Of a DNA stretch of 64,000 nt, positions 42,798 through 53,028 are shown in pieces (positions within the stretch are counted from its first letter, which is position 1; the number at the start of each line of letters is the position of its first letter). The position numbers and the translations under genes were made by a program. Source of the stretch: Alphaproteobacteria bacterium. Its GTDB lineage: Bacteria > Pseudomonadota > Alphaproteobacteria > SMXP01. The notes under the pieces were generated by a model, which was given only the letters and a program-made list of their open reading frames with translations, ran no database searches and was not told the DNA's origin. Location: assembly GCA_028285305.1 (NCBI GenBank), contig JANQPV010000052.1, positions 36,324 to 100,323 on the forward strand, written 5' to 3'.

Positions 42798-44356
42798 ACA
42801 TTCTCTCCCAAAGCGCGGGCGCGCTCTTTTATCGCCGCCTCATCGCGTTCAATAAACTTCAGCGCAACGCCAATCAAAACCGCGCTGATGGCAGGCGCAG
42901 TGAGGCTCCATAGCATCGCGACTCGTAAAGCCTCTCCGTCGTCTATCCCCGTCGCGATCATTGAATCGCTGATCAAACCAATAAAATAGGGGCCAAGAGC
43001 CCCCCCGATAAAACTCGTCACCAGAAAATAGAACGCGATCGCCGTCGCCCGCGCGCGCGGCAACACCAAGTCACTGACGGTTGAATTGGCCGGACCATAG
43101 CCCATGGCGCCGAAGAGATAGCTCATGAAGATCGCGCCATAGACAAGTTGGATATTCTGCATTGTCAGAAATGCGAGTATCGAAAGCCCCCCGCCCGCTG
43201 TCGCGAGAAGAAGGACATAAAGCCTACCTTTTCCGGTCTGTTGCCGAAGCCTGTCCGCCAAAAACCCTCCGAGCACCATGCCGGTAAAGCCCATCACGGC
43301 ATTGCCGAGCCCCAGAAGCGCCCCAATGGCGGACGCCTCCGCGCCGTGAAAGCGAATCAGAAAGGGAATCGTCCAAAAGCCCATTGCGAGCCCCATGAAA
43401 AGCGCGACCCCGCCTCCAAAACTGACAAGAAGCAACGTCTTGCTTGCGAAGATCATATCAAAGACCGCGGGATCGCGATGGGACAAAGCCTGGGCCCAAG
43501 AGATCGCCACATAGCCGCCGATGCACACCGTCATCCACTGCAACAGGTCTCCGGTGATGCGGATGAACGCCAACGCAACAAGCGCTAAGGCAAATGCAGA
43601 AGCAAGATTTAGGATGATCGTCCGGCGCGAGACATTTGTTCGTATAAAGAACCAAAGATTGACGAGTGGCGTCATCCCCGCCAACAACGAGGTGACCTCC
43701 TGAAACGGACGCGGATGCGGCTCGGTTACCACCCCGTCCGCCTGGCCACGCAACGGCTCTTTCAAAGTCCAGACAAGGCCCGCAAGCAAAACTCCCGGGA
43801 AGCCGACAATCATAAACGACGCCTGCCAGCCTTTAAGGCCAAAAGGCGCGCCAACGCCGTCCGGCCAAGCGCCATTCCAGGCGTCCAGCACTGTTCCGCC
43901 AATAAACAATCCGAGGCCCATGCCCACATAACCGCCAGCTCCATAAAGCGAGAACACGGTTGCGCGCATCTTTTTCGGAAAGTAGTCGGATAGAATGGAC
44001 ATCGCGGCCGGCGACGCGCTTGACTCGCCGATCGCGACGCCAAACCGACAAAACGCCATCGATGCGAAGCTGCGGGCGACGCCGGAAAGCGCCGTCATAA
44101 TGCTCCAAGACGTTAGTCCGATTGAAATAAGATTCTTTCGGTTCCACACGTCGGCAAGCCGGGCCAACGGAATGCCAAAGATCGTATAAAACACCGAAAA
44201 GACCGTACCTGACAGAAATCCGAGATCCGCGTCGGAGAATCCCAAATCCTCTTTTATGTCTTCCGCCAAAATCGAAAAAATATACCTGTCAACGAAGTTC
44301 AAAACGTAGACTAGAAAGAGAATGCCGAGAACGTATTGGGGGTAAGAGATCTTCAT
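42794..44356 (-). CDS. MFS transporter
   Basis: The 520-residue protein starts at ATG 44356 (MKISYPQYVLGILFLVYVLN) and has about 12 membrane segments. It shows the family loop FGIPLARLADVWNRKNLI between helices 2 and 3 and LGGFLADRLRQQ in the second half. It resembles the spinster/organic-acid group frequent in catabolic clusters. It probably imports the acid or ester handled by the coupled CoA-transferase and esterase. The TTG 12 codons earlier is less likely. Confidence 0.9.
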   Translation of the reverse strand: MKISYPQYVLGILFLVYVLNFVDRYIFSILAEDIKEDLGFSDADLGFLSGTVFSVFYTIFGIPLARLADVWNRKNLISIGLTSWSIMTALSGVARSFASMAFCRFGVAIGESSASPAAMSILSDYFPKKMRATVFSLYGAGGYVGMGLGLFIGGTVLDAWNGAWPDGVGAPFGLKGWQASFMIVGFPGVLLAGLVWTLKEPLRGQADGVVTEPHPRPFQEVTSLLAGMTPLVNLWFFIRTNVSRRTIILNLASAFALALVALAFIRITGDLLQWMTVCIGGYVAISWAQALSHRDPAVFDMIFASKTLLLVSFGGGVALFMGLAMGFWTIPFLIRFHGAEASAIGALLGLGNAVMGFTGMVLGGFLADRLRQQTGKGRLYVLLLATAGGGLSILAFLTMQNIQLVYGAIFMSYLFGAMGYGPANSTVSDLVLPRARATAIAFYFLVTSFIGGALGPYFIGLISDSMIATGIDDGEALRVAMLWSLTAPAISAVLIGVALKFIERDEAAIKERARALGENV

Positions 44357-44726
44357 GCAATCAATTTGGTTCTCTAAACGCCAACCGACCAAAGCCCTAA
44401 AACAGAATTCACCCCTTGGCGTCCAAGGAAGACGCCATAAGGCACAGAGAACGAAAAGGCACGGCGTAACCAGCTAAAGTTGCGCCAGCGTTAGTCCCGC
44501 ATCATCGAGCACAACTTAACAATGCTCCATGGCACTATTGACGGCGTCATTTAAGGGTAGTGACCCAATCGCGTTTGCCGGAGTCCATTGAAGGTTTCAA
44601 TTCCTTGATTGGCCTGACGCAGAGTTCGCAACCTGCCGATCATGACCGTTCTTTTCCGGGAAGGCCAATGTCGCCGGCTTCTATCGGTGCTGATCCATTA
44701 CTGATGACGCCACTCTTCAACGGACT
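44357..44726. other. Intergenic region, no gene seen
   Basis: Between the MFS gene start and the GH32 stop I see no reading frame with family resemblance and no clear hairpin. It should contain the leftward promoter of the MFS-CoA transferase-esterase operon. Confidence 0.4.
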
Positions 44727-46282
44727 TCAATAGGTATTCGTTTCGGCCATCCGCCACGATCGGATGTTCCGAACGGCGGTCGCCTGTTTCCCGCTAAAGA
44801 CCCGCAGGCCAGTGCTGCCGTCAAGCTCCGGATAAACCACCTGGGTAAGGACCAGACGGCGATTGGCAAAAACTTCAATGATCGAGCGATCGAGGAATAT
44901 GTCCAATTCTAATGCTTCGCCTTTGCCAAGTGTCAAGGGCGCCCTTTGCTCGGAAACGGTTTTCGTGAACTGCTTGAAAAGGCTTTTGGAGGGATCAAAC
45001 GCGTCCACGTTAAAGGACGGAACCGAAACTGGACCGACTATGGAAGAGTTCGAAAAGTCGATGACCAGCTGTTCCTGCGCGGACTCGTATCGAATAACAG
45101 TTTGTTCCCGCCCGTTAGGAGACGCAAACACTTTGACGCCGTAAGAGCATCGATCGCCGCCAAACATCTCAAGCTTCAATTCGATGGATCTGCCCCTTGC
45201 CCGCAATGAGACTTCTTCATTCGGCTGCAAATCGATATTGTCCTCTTGCAGTTCGTTTAGCCGTATCGACCGCATCTCCTCAGGCGGGTCGATCCGCAAT
45301 GCCCCGCCTGAATCAAACGACACCACCCTGGGCAAGCTCATGACGCCCGACCAGCCATAGTCGCGATAGGACGTTTCTTTCTTCAGCTGCGGCTCAATCC
45401 CACGGGGCTGCACCACCCAACCCCAAATGATGTTGCGCCCCTTCCCGTCGCGCAGTTGCTCCGGCGCGAAGAAAGCCCCGCCCGGCCAATTCATCCGCCC
45501 ATGATGTTCCGGGGCGAATTTGCCATCAGAGAATTCGCCAATGTAGTACTGCGCCCCATGCGCGTGACTCATGAAATGCAGCATCGACTTGGCGCCGAGC
45601 GAAAAAAGTCCGGACACGAAATATCTTCATATCGCTCATGCATCGCGGAATCTCTGTCGATCAAATCGCCGAGATACTCCCACTCATACATGTCTTTGGA
45701 TTTGAAAAGCACGGGCTTCATGCCGCCGGATATCTGGTAGTAGCAATCTGCGTCACGGTCATACCAAGCCGCCGGATCCCAGGCGGCATAGTCTTCGGAG
45801 CTGCAGTCCAACCCAATCGATCCAGGGGTTTTAAGAACGGGGTTGCCGTCAAATTTTTCCCATGATCTTAAATCGTCGTCCGTTGAATAAGCGACCATAT
45901 TCGCGTTCGCGCCCAGGCCGTAATAGATGACATGCGGAATTCCCTCCTTGGATAGAAAAGCGTAACCGCTGAATATTCCCAGTTCCGTATCGCCCTCCTT
46001 GACGTCAATCATATCTGGATAGAGAGTCCAGTGTAGGAGGTCGGCGCTGACGGCGTGCCCCCACACATGCGTAATGTCCAATGGCCGCTCCCCCTCGGCT
46101 ATCATCACGGGTTCCTTGCGGGGCTTTTGATAAATAAACCCGAGATGGTATTTCCGATTCCAATATATGGCGCCGTTGGGGTCAAAGGGCATCGCATGCC
46201 CTTCCGGCGCCGCGAAATGATAGATGGGACGATGAGGGTCCGACCGCACAAGCGCCCGCAAATCTCGGGCGTTCTTAATCAT
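44727..46282 (-). pseudogene. Glycoside hydrolase family 32 gene split by a frameshift
   Basis: Two overlapping frames encode one GH32 protein (invertase/levanase-like, about 518 residues). The first (from ATG 46282) has the nucleophile region PFDPNGAIYWNRKYHLGF, a WDPAAW block and EDISCPDFF with the acid/base glutamate. The second continues SLGAKSMLHFMSHAHGAQYY to a beta-sandwich ending DIFLDRSIIEVFANRR. The join needs one extra base in the A6 run at 45602-45607, restoring CPDFFSLGAK. So the gene is intact but for a one-base loss. No signal peptide is seen. If active it would release fructose or another sugar from an imported glycoside. Confidence 0.85.
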
Positions 46283-46424
46283 TTTCACGCATGGTTGAAG
46301 GATCGATCGCCGACAAGCCCGACGACGGCTGGGATTTTCGATTTTCTGTTCCCATGAAAAAAGCGTTTGACTTAAGTTAGTCCCAAATTATTTCGCTCTT
46401 GTGCAGGATCGACCCAAATCATTC

Positions 46425-46450
46425 GAGGAGGGCGCGTTTGCGCCCTCCTC
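46425..46450. terminator. Strong symmetrical hairpin, likely terminator between TonB receptor and GH32 genes
   Basis: GAGGAGGGCGC and GCGCCCTCCTC form perfect 11-bp arms around GTTT, 36 bases after the receptor stop. A short T-rich stretch follows on the plus strand (TTTGTATTTC); on the minus strand the T-run is weak. Confidence 0.6.
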
Positions 46451-46485
46451 TTTGTATTTCTAGTGTTCGGATGAAACGCCGAGAT

Positions 46486-48693
46486 CTAAAAATTATGCGT
46501 CAACTTCGCGCCCCACATGCGCGGCGGCATAAAGACGGCATTTCCGCCAAGAGAGCTTAGCGATGTGTTTTCAAGCACAATTTCATTCGAAAGGTTCTGT
46601 ACAAATACTTCGATACGCCAGCTCTCGCTGAAATTCGACCATTCCAGCCTCGCATTCACCAAGTGATATGAGGGAAGTAAGTCTGAATAAGGAAATGTAA
46701 ATGTTCCAAGAGGGCGATTAAACGCGTTTGCCCATTGATCCCCGACCCAGCTCAAGTCACCTCTAAGCAACAAAGACCCCAGTCGCCCCAAATCCCACGT
46801 GTTTTGCGCACCAATATACACCTTCCACTTCGGCGCTCTTGGTATTCTGTTACCAGAAAGATCTTGCACGCCAAGCGCGGGAAATGCCGCATCTTGCGCA
46901 AAGTACTCGCCATATTTCGCATCTGTATGGCTAACGGAAGCATCGATGGAAAAGCCCTGCGTGACATTGGCCTGCACCTCCAACTCGGCGCCAGCGACAG
47001 TAGCGGCAGCCGCATTGGTCAGGGCAAAAATGGTAGCACCAGGAAGTGTCGGGTTCGGTATATTCTGAAAATCCTGTTTATCGCTGTAATCATAATAGAA
47101 GCCGGCCAAATTTACCGACATCCGTCCACCAAACAGAACCGACTTAAGTCCGCCCTCATACGCAAGAACAGACTCAGGGTCGAATCCGCCCTGTACTCGC
47201 CCATCAATACTAAATCCACCTGCCTTGTAACCTCTTGACCAAGACACATAAAGCATGTGGTCGTCGCTTATGTGATAATTGACGCCCAGCCGCCAGGTAA
47301 GCTGATCCCAGGTATCTTCCTTTAAATCCACCGGAATCGCCGGTATCACCGGTGCTGTTAAGCCTTCAGGGGTGAGGTTTTGCCCAAAAAAATCGTAAAT
47401 TTTCTTGTCGTAGGAATACCGAAGACCACCGACCAATTCAAATTGATCGGACAAGTCGTAGACTAGGTGCGCGAATGCGGCTAGGGACTCCGACTTTACG
47501 TTATACTGCGCAAGCAGTCGGGTTCGCGGCATCCCTGGCAAGCTGGAAAAAATCGGAATATCCAACAAGCCGTCGATCGCCAAATCCGAACTCTCGTTAT
47601 AGTAGAAAGCACCCAACACCCAATCAAGCTTTTGGTCACCGGTTGAAACCAAGCGCAGCTCCTGGCTAAACGTCTTGAAAGCGTTGAACCAAGCGCCATG
47701 AGATCGAATTGTATCCGTTCCGTCCAAGTCCAATACGGCGTCTCGCTCAGACTCATCGAACGCCGACAAGGAAACGATTTCCATCGCACCCAGATCGATC
47801 GTTACATCAATGGAACCGCCAAAGGCAGTATCCAATGTCTCGGTAGGCGAGTTGTGAGAGACCAAGAACGGATTTTCGGGATCCGTTGTCAGAGCATCTA
47901 CAAATAGCGAATTGCCTTTGTCGTCGAAATAGTATGCCGACCCAAAGACTTCGATCGATTCAGTAACATCAAATTCCAACGAACCTCGCACGCTCGTGTA
48001 ATCCGATATTGCGCGATCAGTATCTAGCCCAACATCCTCAACGTAGCCATCTCTGACCTCGTCCGAAATCGCTAAGCGCCCCCGAAGGCTATCCGTCAAC
48101 GGGCCGCTTAAGACCGCTTGCGCCAGGCGCTTTTCATAATTGCCAAGGGCGATGCTCACCATTCCTTCGACCTCTTCCGTCGGCCGCTTGGTGATGATGT
48201 TGATGTTTCCGCCGATAGCGTTGCGACCGTAAAGCGTGCCTTGCGGGCCGCGGAGGACTTCCACGCGCTCAACGTCAAGGAAATCCCGCAAGACGTATGC
48301 GCTTGACTGGGTGTAATGCCCGTTAATATGCAGGGGAACGCCAGGATCCCCGCCTGGCGGCAACGCCTCGGCGCCAATGCCGCGAATCGTAACCTGCGCG
48401 CCGGCGCCGGCAAGATTCTCGCCCACCGTCAGCGCCGGCGTAGAAATCTGAAGACTCTCGGGGCTGTCAATTCCTTTCAGGCGCAAACTTTCGCTAGAAA
48501 ACGCGGTGATGGCCAACGGCACATCCTGCACGTCCTGCGCGCGTTTCTGCGCCGTCACCACAATGGCGTCCAGCACTTTAGTGCCTTCGTCCTCGTCCTG
48601 CGCAGCCGCAGGCGGTACAGCGGCCGATACCGCAATCGCTGAAACGCCAGTCAGAATCCACCGAACGCCGATACGTTCTTTATTGGCTAACAT
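46486..48693 (-). CDS. TonB-dependent outer-membrane receptor
   Basis: The 735-residue protein has a signal peptide ending PPAAAQ, a plug domain (DAIVVTAQKRAQDVQDVPLA, VEVLRGPQGTLYGRNAIGG near residues 43-160) and a long beta-barrel ending in KLTHNF with the terminal phenylalanine. AQKR-type receptors import large or poorly diffusing substrates with energy from TonB. It starts behind GGGGAGGG. As the only outer-membrane receptor of the cluster, it probably takes up the compound degraded by the enzymes to its left. The AraC gene is divergent 585 bp away. Confidence 0.93.
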   Translation of the reverse strand: MLANKERIGVRWILTGVSAIAVSAAVPPAAAQDEDEGTKVLDAIVVTAQKRAQDVQDVPLAITAFSSESLRLKGIDSPESLQISTPALTVGENLAGAGAQVTIRGIGAEALPPGGDPGVPLHINGHYTQSSAYVLRDFLDVERVEVLRGPQGTLYGRNAIGGNINIITKRPTEEVEGMVSIALGNYEKRLAQAVLSGPLTDSLRGRLAISDEVRDGYVEDVGLDTDRAISDYTSVRGSLEFDVTESIEVFGSAYYFDDKGNSLFVDALTTDPENPFLVSHNSPTETLDTAFGGSIDVTIDLGAMEIVSLSAFDESERDAVLDLDGTDTIRSHGAWFNAFKTFSQELRLVSTGDQKLDWVLGAFYYNESSDLAIDGLLDIPIFSSLPGMPRTRLLAQYNVKSESLAAFAHLVYDLSDQFELVGGLRYSYDKKIYDFFGQNLTPEGLTAPVIPAIPVDLKEDTWDQLTWRLGVNYHISDDHMLYVSWSRGYKAGGFSIDGRVQGGFDPESVLAYEGGLKSVLFGGRMSVNLAGFYYDYSDKQDFQNIPNPTLPGATIFALTNAAAATVAGAELEVQANVTQGFSIDASVSHTDAKYGEYFAQDAAFPALGVQDLSGNRIPRAPKWKVYIGAQNTWDLGRLGSLLLRGDLSWVGDQWANAFNRPLGTFTFPYSDLLPSYHLVNARLEWSNFSESWRIEVFVQNLSNEIVLENTSLSSLGGNAVFMPPRMWGAKLTHNF

Positions 48694-49278
48694 TCTTCCC
48701 TCCCCGGAAACTTAGGAATATTGCTTTTCTGCGGCGCGGAATCCTTCCGACGACCGGTATTGCACAGGCGTAAACCCTACAATTTTTCATAACTGCCAGC
48801 GTGGAGCCGATGCGGACATGGACATTTTTGCAATTTTTTTTGGCAGTAGTGACCAGCATCGCCGACGCAGCGTCATCATGACATTGGAGCTAAACGGCGG
48901 AGCTCGGGCTTTGAGACTTTGTTCAAGGTCGACCGGGAAAGCTCCGCCGCCGCGACAAATCCTCGCGGTATCCCAAAATCCAGGATCCGGCCCCTGCAAG
49001 CTCCCGCCGGGGCGTCGGCAGAATCTTCCGGAGCAGCCTCAAAGAGCACGCAGATACGATAGGGATTTCGTCAAGTTGAGCTGACTGGTTGTCAATATTG
49101 CAAAGTTAATTTGTTATAATGACTATTAACTATATATAATAAAATTTGGCATTATTGACACAGCTATTGTGGGAAACCGCCGCTCCTAAGGCCCATCGGC
49201 GTCGCGATGGCGATGTCGAGCCGAATTTTGAATTAGGGTTCTACCAAAACAGTTGCGGCAGCGTTTATGAGGCCCTTG
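48694..49278. other. Divergent regulatory region between TonB receptor and AraC genes
   Basis: There is no gene. 49085-49150 is AT-rich with a perfect TATAAT at 49115-49120; the nearest -35-like TTGTCA is 20 bases upstream, so spacing is poor. The region should hold the receptor promoter and the AraC-regulator binding sites. Confidence 0.45.
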
Positions 49279-50421
49279 ATGAAAAAATCAACAAGATCGG
49301 GAAACGATCGGCACCGCGCCATTGTCAAAGATCAATTGCCAGTGACTTTGGACGGCAAATTTGTTGCGGCCTTCCTCAGAGGCGCTGTTTTGAAGGGGCA
49401 TGATCCAAAATCGATCATAAAAAAAGCAGGGCTTGATCCGTCTCTCTACGACAATGAGAACAGTGAAATCGATGGGCGTGAATTTCAGCAACTGTTCTTT
49501 TCGATACAAGGTGAAACGAATGATATCTTCATGGGATATCTTCGATCGCCTGCGCGTTTCACGCTCGACCGCGAGCAATCGCGCGTCCGATTTCAATGCG
49601 ATACTTTAGGCGAAGCGCTTCGCATGACAACGCAGTTTCGCGAAGCGGTCCGAACTGACATTTTCTATGAGTATATGGACGACCCGAATCGTCAGGAATT
49701 CTCACTCAACGTCAATTACCAGACGGTCCCGGACGTCGACCGCGAGATCTTTCATTGGCACCGTCTGATGACCATATACCGATATTATTGTTGGTTGATT
49801 GGTAAACGAATCGTACTCAATTCAGCGTCATTCGAAGGGCGGCGGCCCAGAAACGACAGTGATTTGCGGCGCTATTCGATATTCGATTGCAAAATCAAGT
49901 TTGATGCGCCTGTTTATGCATTGGCATTTGATAAGAAATATCTTCTCTCCCCAATTGTTCGCAAAAGCGATGCTGAGAATGCCGATTACGCGGTGAGTTA
50001 CCCCGACTGGTTCGAAACGCCGGGGCAAGGCGCCAGTTGGGCGCGTCAAACTGAGCAGGTCCTTGTCAGGCTTCAAGACAGCGGCGTGTGGTCGCCGAAG
50101 ATCGCCATGGTCGGCGCGATGCTTTCAATCGGCGCCCGCAGTTTACGACGCAATCTCGCCAAGGAAGAAACTTCTTTCGCAAAGATCAAATCGCGAGTGC
50201 GTTCGGAGTTGGCGATTGCCTATTTGATGGCCACCGATCATCCCATCACCCTGATCGGAGAATATGTCGGCTTCATGGAGCCGAGTGATTTCACTCGCGC
50301 CTTCATCACATGGACCGGACAAAACCCTTCGGATTTTCGCGCGAAGCATGCCGGCGACAAGGAGCTTATTAATGCTTGCGGGGCGCGATTGCGGTCACGA
50401 AAGCCGCAAATAAATGCATAA
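49279..50421 (+). CDS. AraC-family transcriptional regulator
   Basis: Starting at ATG 49279, which has GAGG 6 bases upstream (ATG 49267 is an alternative), the 380-residue protein has an N-terminal arabinose-binding-like domain. Its C-terminus is an AraC double helix-turn-helix: MLSIGARSLRRNLAKE, RSELAIAYLMATDHPITLIG and the FMEPSDFTRAFITWTG block. It most likely senses a pathway intermediate and activates the divergent receptor gene and perhaps the ligase to its right. Confidence 0.88.
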   Translation: MKKSTRSGNDRHRAIVKDQLPVTLDGKFVAAFLRGAVLKGHDPKSIIKKAGLDPSLYDNENSEIDGREFQQLFFSIQGETNDIFMGYLRSPARFTLDREQSRVRFQCDTLGEALRMTTQFREAVRTDIFYEYMDDPNRQEFSLNVNYQTVPDVDREIFHWHRLMTIYRYYCWLIGKRIVLNSASFEGRRPRNDSDLRRYSIFDCKIKFDAPVYALAFDKKYLLSPIVRKSDAENADYAVSYPDWFETPGQGASWARQTEQVLVRLQDSGVWSPKIAMVGAMLSIGARSLRRNLAKEETSFAKIKSRVRSELAIAYLMATDHPITLIGEYVGFMEPSDFTRAFITWTGQNPSDFRAKHAGDKELINACGARLRSRKPQINA

Positions 50422-50760
50422 AATTTGAGCTGTTGAGATCGGGCGTGGAGTTAGGGCCCGGCCCCCAAAGCGATTTGCGTTCAGTCTGGCTCGTCAGTGC
50501 GCGCGGAGCAAGGCAATCCGGGAGCGGAATTGCCGCATCATCGGCGCGCCTCGCAACGACGGATTCGCCGAGTCAACATCAGTGCGAACGCTTTTGGGGC
50601 TTTTGTCATTATTCCCAATAATCTAAGTCACTTGCGCTCTTGTTGGCCTCTGGCGCTTCGTTTCCAATTGGCATTCCAGTTACTGGACGGGGGAAACTAC
50701 GTTCTGGCGTCGGCCGTTTCTCTATTTGATGTTTCTATAAGTCGATAGATCGGAGACCGC
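50422..50760. other. Intergenic region, no gene seen
   Basis: No reading frame resembles a known protein. GC-rich palindromic bits around 50500-50560 (GCGCGCGGAGCAAGGC, CGGCGCGCCTCGC) are visible. It should contain the ligase promoter. Confidence 0.4.
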
Positions 50761-52335
50761 GTGTCGCTTTCAAGACGATCTTACGAATTAATGGTGCTTG
50801 GCCGCGATGTGCCATGGCTCCTCAAGGACTGGGTTGACCGCTCACCTGACAGAGTATTTCTGAACTGGGCTCCTCACGATGCTCCCGGTCGCAAATGGTC
50901 CTATGCTGAATTCGACCGGGACGTGCGAAAGGCGGCGACCGGCCTATTGTCGCTTGGCGTCAATCAAAGCGATCGAGTATTCATTCACCTCGATAATTGT
51001 CCTGAGCTCTTAATTTCATATTTTGCTTGTGCTGCGATTGGAGCGATCGCCGTGCTTGGCAATACGCGATCGTCACAGGCGGAACTTGAATATTTCGTGG
51101 CGCTTGCGAGCCCGAAAGCGCTCGTCATATCGGACCGCTTTGGCGAGCTGTTCCTCAAGCTGAGCAAGGACAATATCATCGTGTTTGTCAGTGAGACGGC
51201 GGAGGCAAATCCAGCCGCGAGCGAGGAGAGGCAGGGATGCACCTCCTTTGATTATCTAGTGGACCATGCCCCTTTTTCTAACGATCGCCCTCGCGATCCA
51301 TTGCTCAACTTGCGCGTCCAATTCACAAGCGGCACGACGGCGCGCGCCAAGGCCGTTTTGTCCACCCATGCCAATGCATTATTTGCCGCCCAACAGACCG
51401 CCTACGCTTATAATCTGCAGCCTGACGACCTTTGTCAGGTGTTTGTCCCGTTGTTTCATAATAACGGGCTATCAACTCTTGTAATGAGCACCTTATGGGT
51501 CGGCGGCTCGATTTTGTTGCAGCCTAAATTTTCCGCCTCGAACTTTTGGGGGCCGGCAGTCGATTATGGCGCGACATGGACGTCGCTTCCCGGGGCGTTT
51601 TTTCTGAATGCGCTGGCGAAACGCGAGGCGCCGGACCACAAATTTCGGTTCTGGTTTTCCGGTGTGATTCCTGAGATGGCAGAAAAATATGGTATTCAGA
51701 TGCGCGGCCATTGGGGAATGTCGGAAATGATTGCGTTGCCCATTGTGGGCGACCCTTTCCACGAAGATGGGCGTTTGAATATTGGCAGGCCGGCGCCCGC
51801 CACTGAGGTCTCGATACGCCGTCCCGACGGTTCGGAATGCGGTATTGGAGAGGCTGGAGACCTTTTTGTTCGCGGCGTTCCTGGCATTACCATCTTCAAG
51901 GAATATTTGAACGATCCCGAGGCGACCGCCGCCAGCTTTGACAAGGAGGGGTGGTTCGAAACAGGTGATCGGGTGGAACTTGGACAAGATGGCGCGATTT
52001 ATTTCTCATCTCGGGCGAAAGACATTATTCGGGTCGGGGGCGAAAATGTTGCCGCTGCCGACATTGAGGCAGTGTTGTTGGCGTCTGGATGGTTGCTTGA
52101 ATGCGCGGTGGTCGCCCGTCCCGACGGCGTCTATGATGAAGTTCCTATTGCCTTTGTCGTCCCCGACGACGACGCGCCTGACGACTTGGCCGATGCGTTG
52201 ATTGACTATTGCTCAGGTCGGATTTCGGACTTTAAGGCGCCTCGCGAAATTATTTCGCTCCGAGAACTGCCGAGATCCACGCTAAATAAAGTCTCGAAAG
52301 TCGAATTGCGCCGGCTGATCACCGCAAGTTCGTAG
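50761..52335 (+). CDS. AMP-dependent acyl-CoA synthetase (CaiC-like)
   Basis: The 524-residue enzyme has the phosphate loop FTSGTTARAKAVLSTHAN, the GMSEMI region, FETGDRVELGQDG, the hinge RAKDIIRVGGENVAAADIE, and the final lysine region STLNKVSKVELR. It activates a carboxylic acid to acyl-CoA via an acyl-adenylate. It starts at GTG 50761 with GGAG 5 bases upstream. It is similar to carnitine/crotonobetaine-CoA ligases; the substrate here is probably the acid released by the esterases. Confidence 0.9.
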   Translation: MSLSRRSYELMVLGRDVPWLLKDWVDRSPDRVFLNWAPHDAPGRKWSYAEFDRDVRKAATGLLSLGVNQSDRVFIHLDNCPELLISYFACAAIGAIAVLGNTRSSQAELEYFVALASPKALVISDRFGELFLKLSKDNIIVFVSETAEANPAASEERQGCTSFDYLVDHAPFSNDRPRDPLLNLRVQFTSGTTARAKAVLSTHANALFAAQQTAYAYNLQPDDLCQVFVPLFHNNGLSTLVMSTLWVGGSILLQPKFSASNFWGPAVDYGATWTSLPGAFFLNALAKREAPDHKFRFWFSGVIPEMAEKYGIQMRGHWGMSEMIALPIVGDPFHEDGRLNIGRPAPATEVSIRRPDGSECGIGEAGDLFVRGVPGITIFKEYLNDPEATAASFDKEGWFETGDRVELGQDGAIYFSSRAKDIIRVGGENVAAADIEAVLLASGWLLECAVVARPDGVYDEVPIAFVVPDDDAPDDLADALIDYCSGRISDFKAPREIISLRELPRSTLNKVSKVELRRLITASS

Positions 52336-52540
52336 TTGGCTCAGCCTATTTGGTTGCGGCTGCAACAAATACCTATTTATACACTCGCTGTTTAGCCCCG
52401 GCATTTGATTGATCGGATTGAGCGAGCGACCTTCAGGTTATGAGTTTGATGTGATGTATTGCTAAACAAAATTCCTCATAGTGTTTACTTTATCACTATT
52501 ATATATCTACTCTTCCCTTTCCCGATATGTCTAATCGTGA

Positions 52541-52639
52541 GAGTAAATCCGCCGTCTCAGGCGAGTTTGCGGCTTCGATAAGTCGATCGATATGCTTGTT
52601 GCGCATATGCCGACCGCTTCGAAGAGTGGACCGATAAAG
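52541..52639 (-). repeat. Direct repeat copy A: recombinase 3'-end remnant
   Basis: This 99-bp stretch matches 55256-55351; bases 52578-52639 are identical to 55290-55351 (62 bp without mismatch). It corresponds to the last 30 or so codons of the serine recombinase, but the frame here is not attached to a recombinase gene. It lies on the far side of the HerA-like gene and contains GCGCATATGCCG at 52601. Confidence 0.85.
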
Positions 52640-52691
52640 TCCTCAACGGTTTTTGAGTTTCCCGGTGGCTTATTTAAAGGCTCTTTTTGCT

Positions 52692-52718
52692 TGCCCCTTA
52701 ATGTGGGGTTAAGGGGCA
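52692..52718. repeat. 10-bp inverted repeat, possible hairpin
   Basis: TGCCCCTTAA and TTAAGGGGCA flank a 7-base loop. It lies between the recombinase-end remnant and the degenerate small ORF and may be a terminator stem without a T-run. Confidence 0.55.
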
Positions 52719-52742
52719 TCGAACTTTAAGGATTTTTGGGGA

Positions 52743-52919
52743 TTACCTGGGGGTATCTCCCGGATCGATTTTGTCTTTCTGCGCTTGCTCGTATCCTTCA
52801 GGATCAACAACCCATGGCCATGAGTTATCCCTACTCATGCGGTCAAATATCGCCATGCATAAATCTATGTACTGTTCAAAAGCGTCATCGTCATAAATTT
52901 CATCGTCATGTTTCTTTTC
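52743..52919 (-). pseudogene. Degenerate copy of the small recombinase-companion ORF
   Basis: The minus strand reads DDAFEQYIDLCMAIFDRM then SRDNSWPWVVDPEGYEQAQK to a stop at 52743. It matches the 42-residue ORF at 56945-57073 (HFEEYIDLCMRMYERM, RRDGTWPWDD). No start codon precedes the conserved part: the position of the intact copy's ATG is TAT. It is followed on the same strand by the recombinase-end remnant, repeating the order of the intact pair. Confidence 0.6.
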
Positions 52920-53028
52920 ATGACGCTAGTGTAGCAAATTTCACGGGGGGTTCCATTTGGGAACGGTGGGCTCGACCGTCAATGTGCTTAACCGCATTTT
53001 GACCGCGCCGATGAAGTTTTGAACTTCG

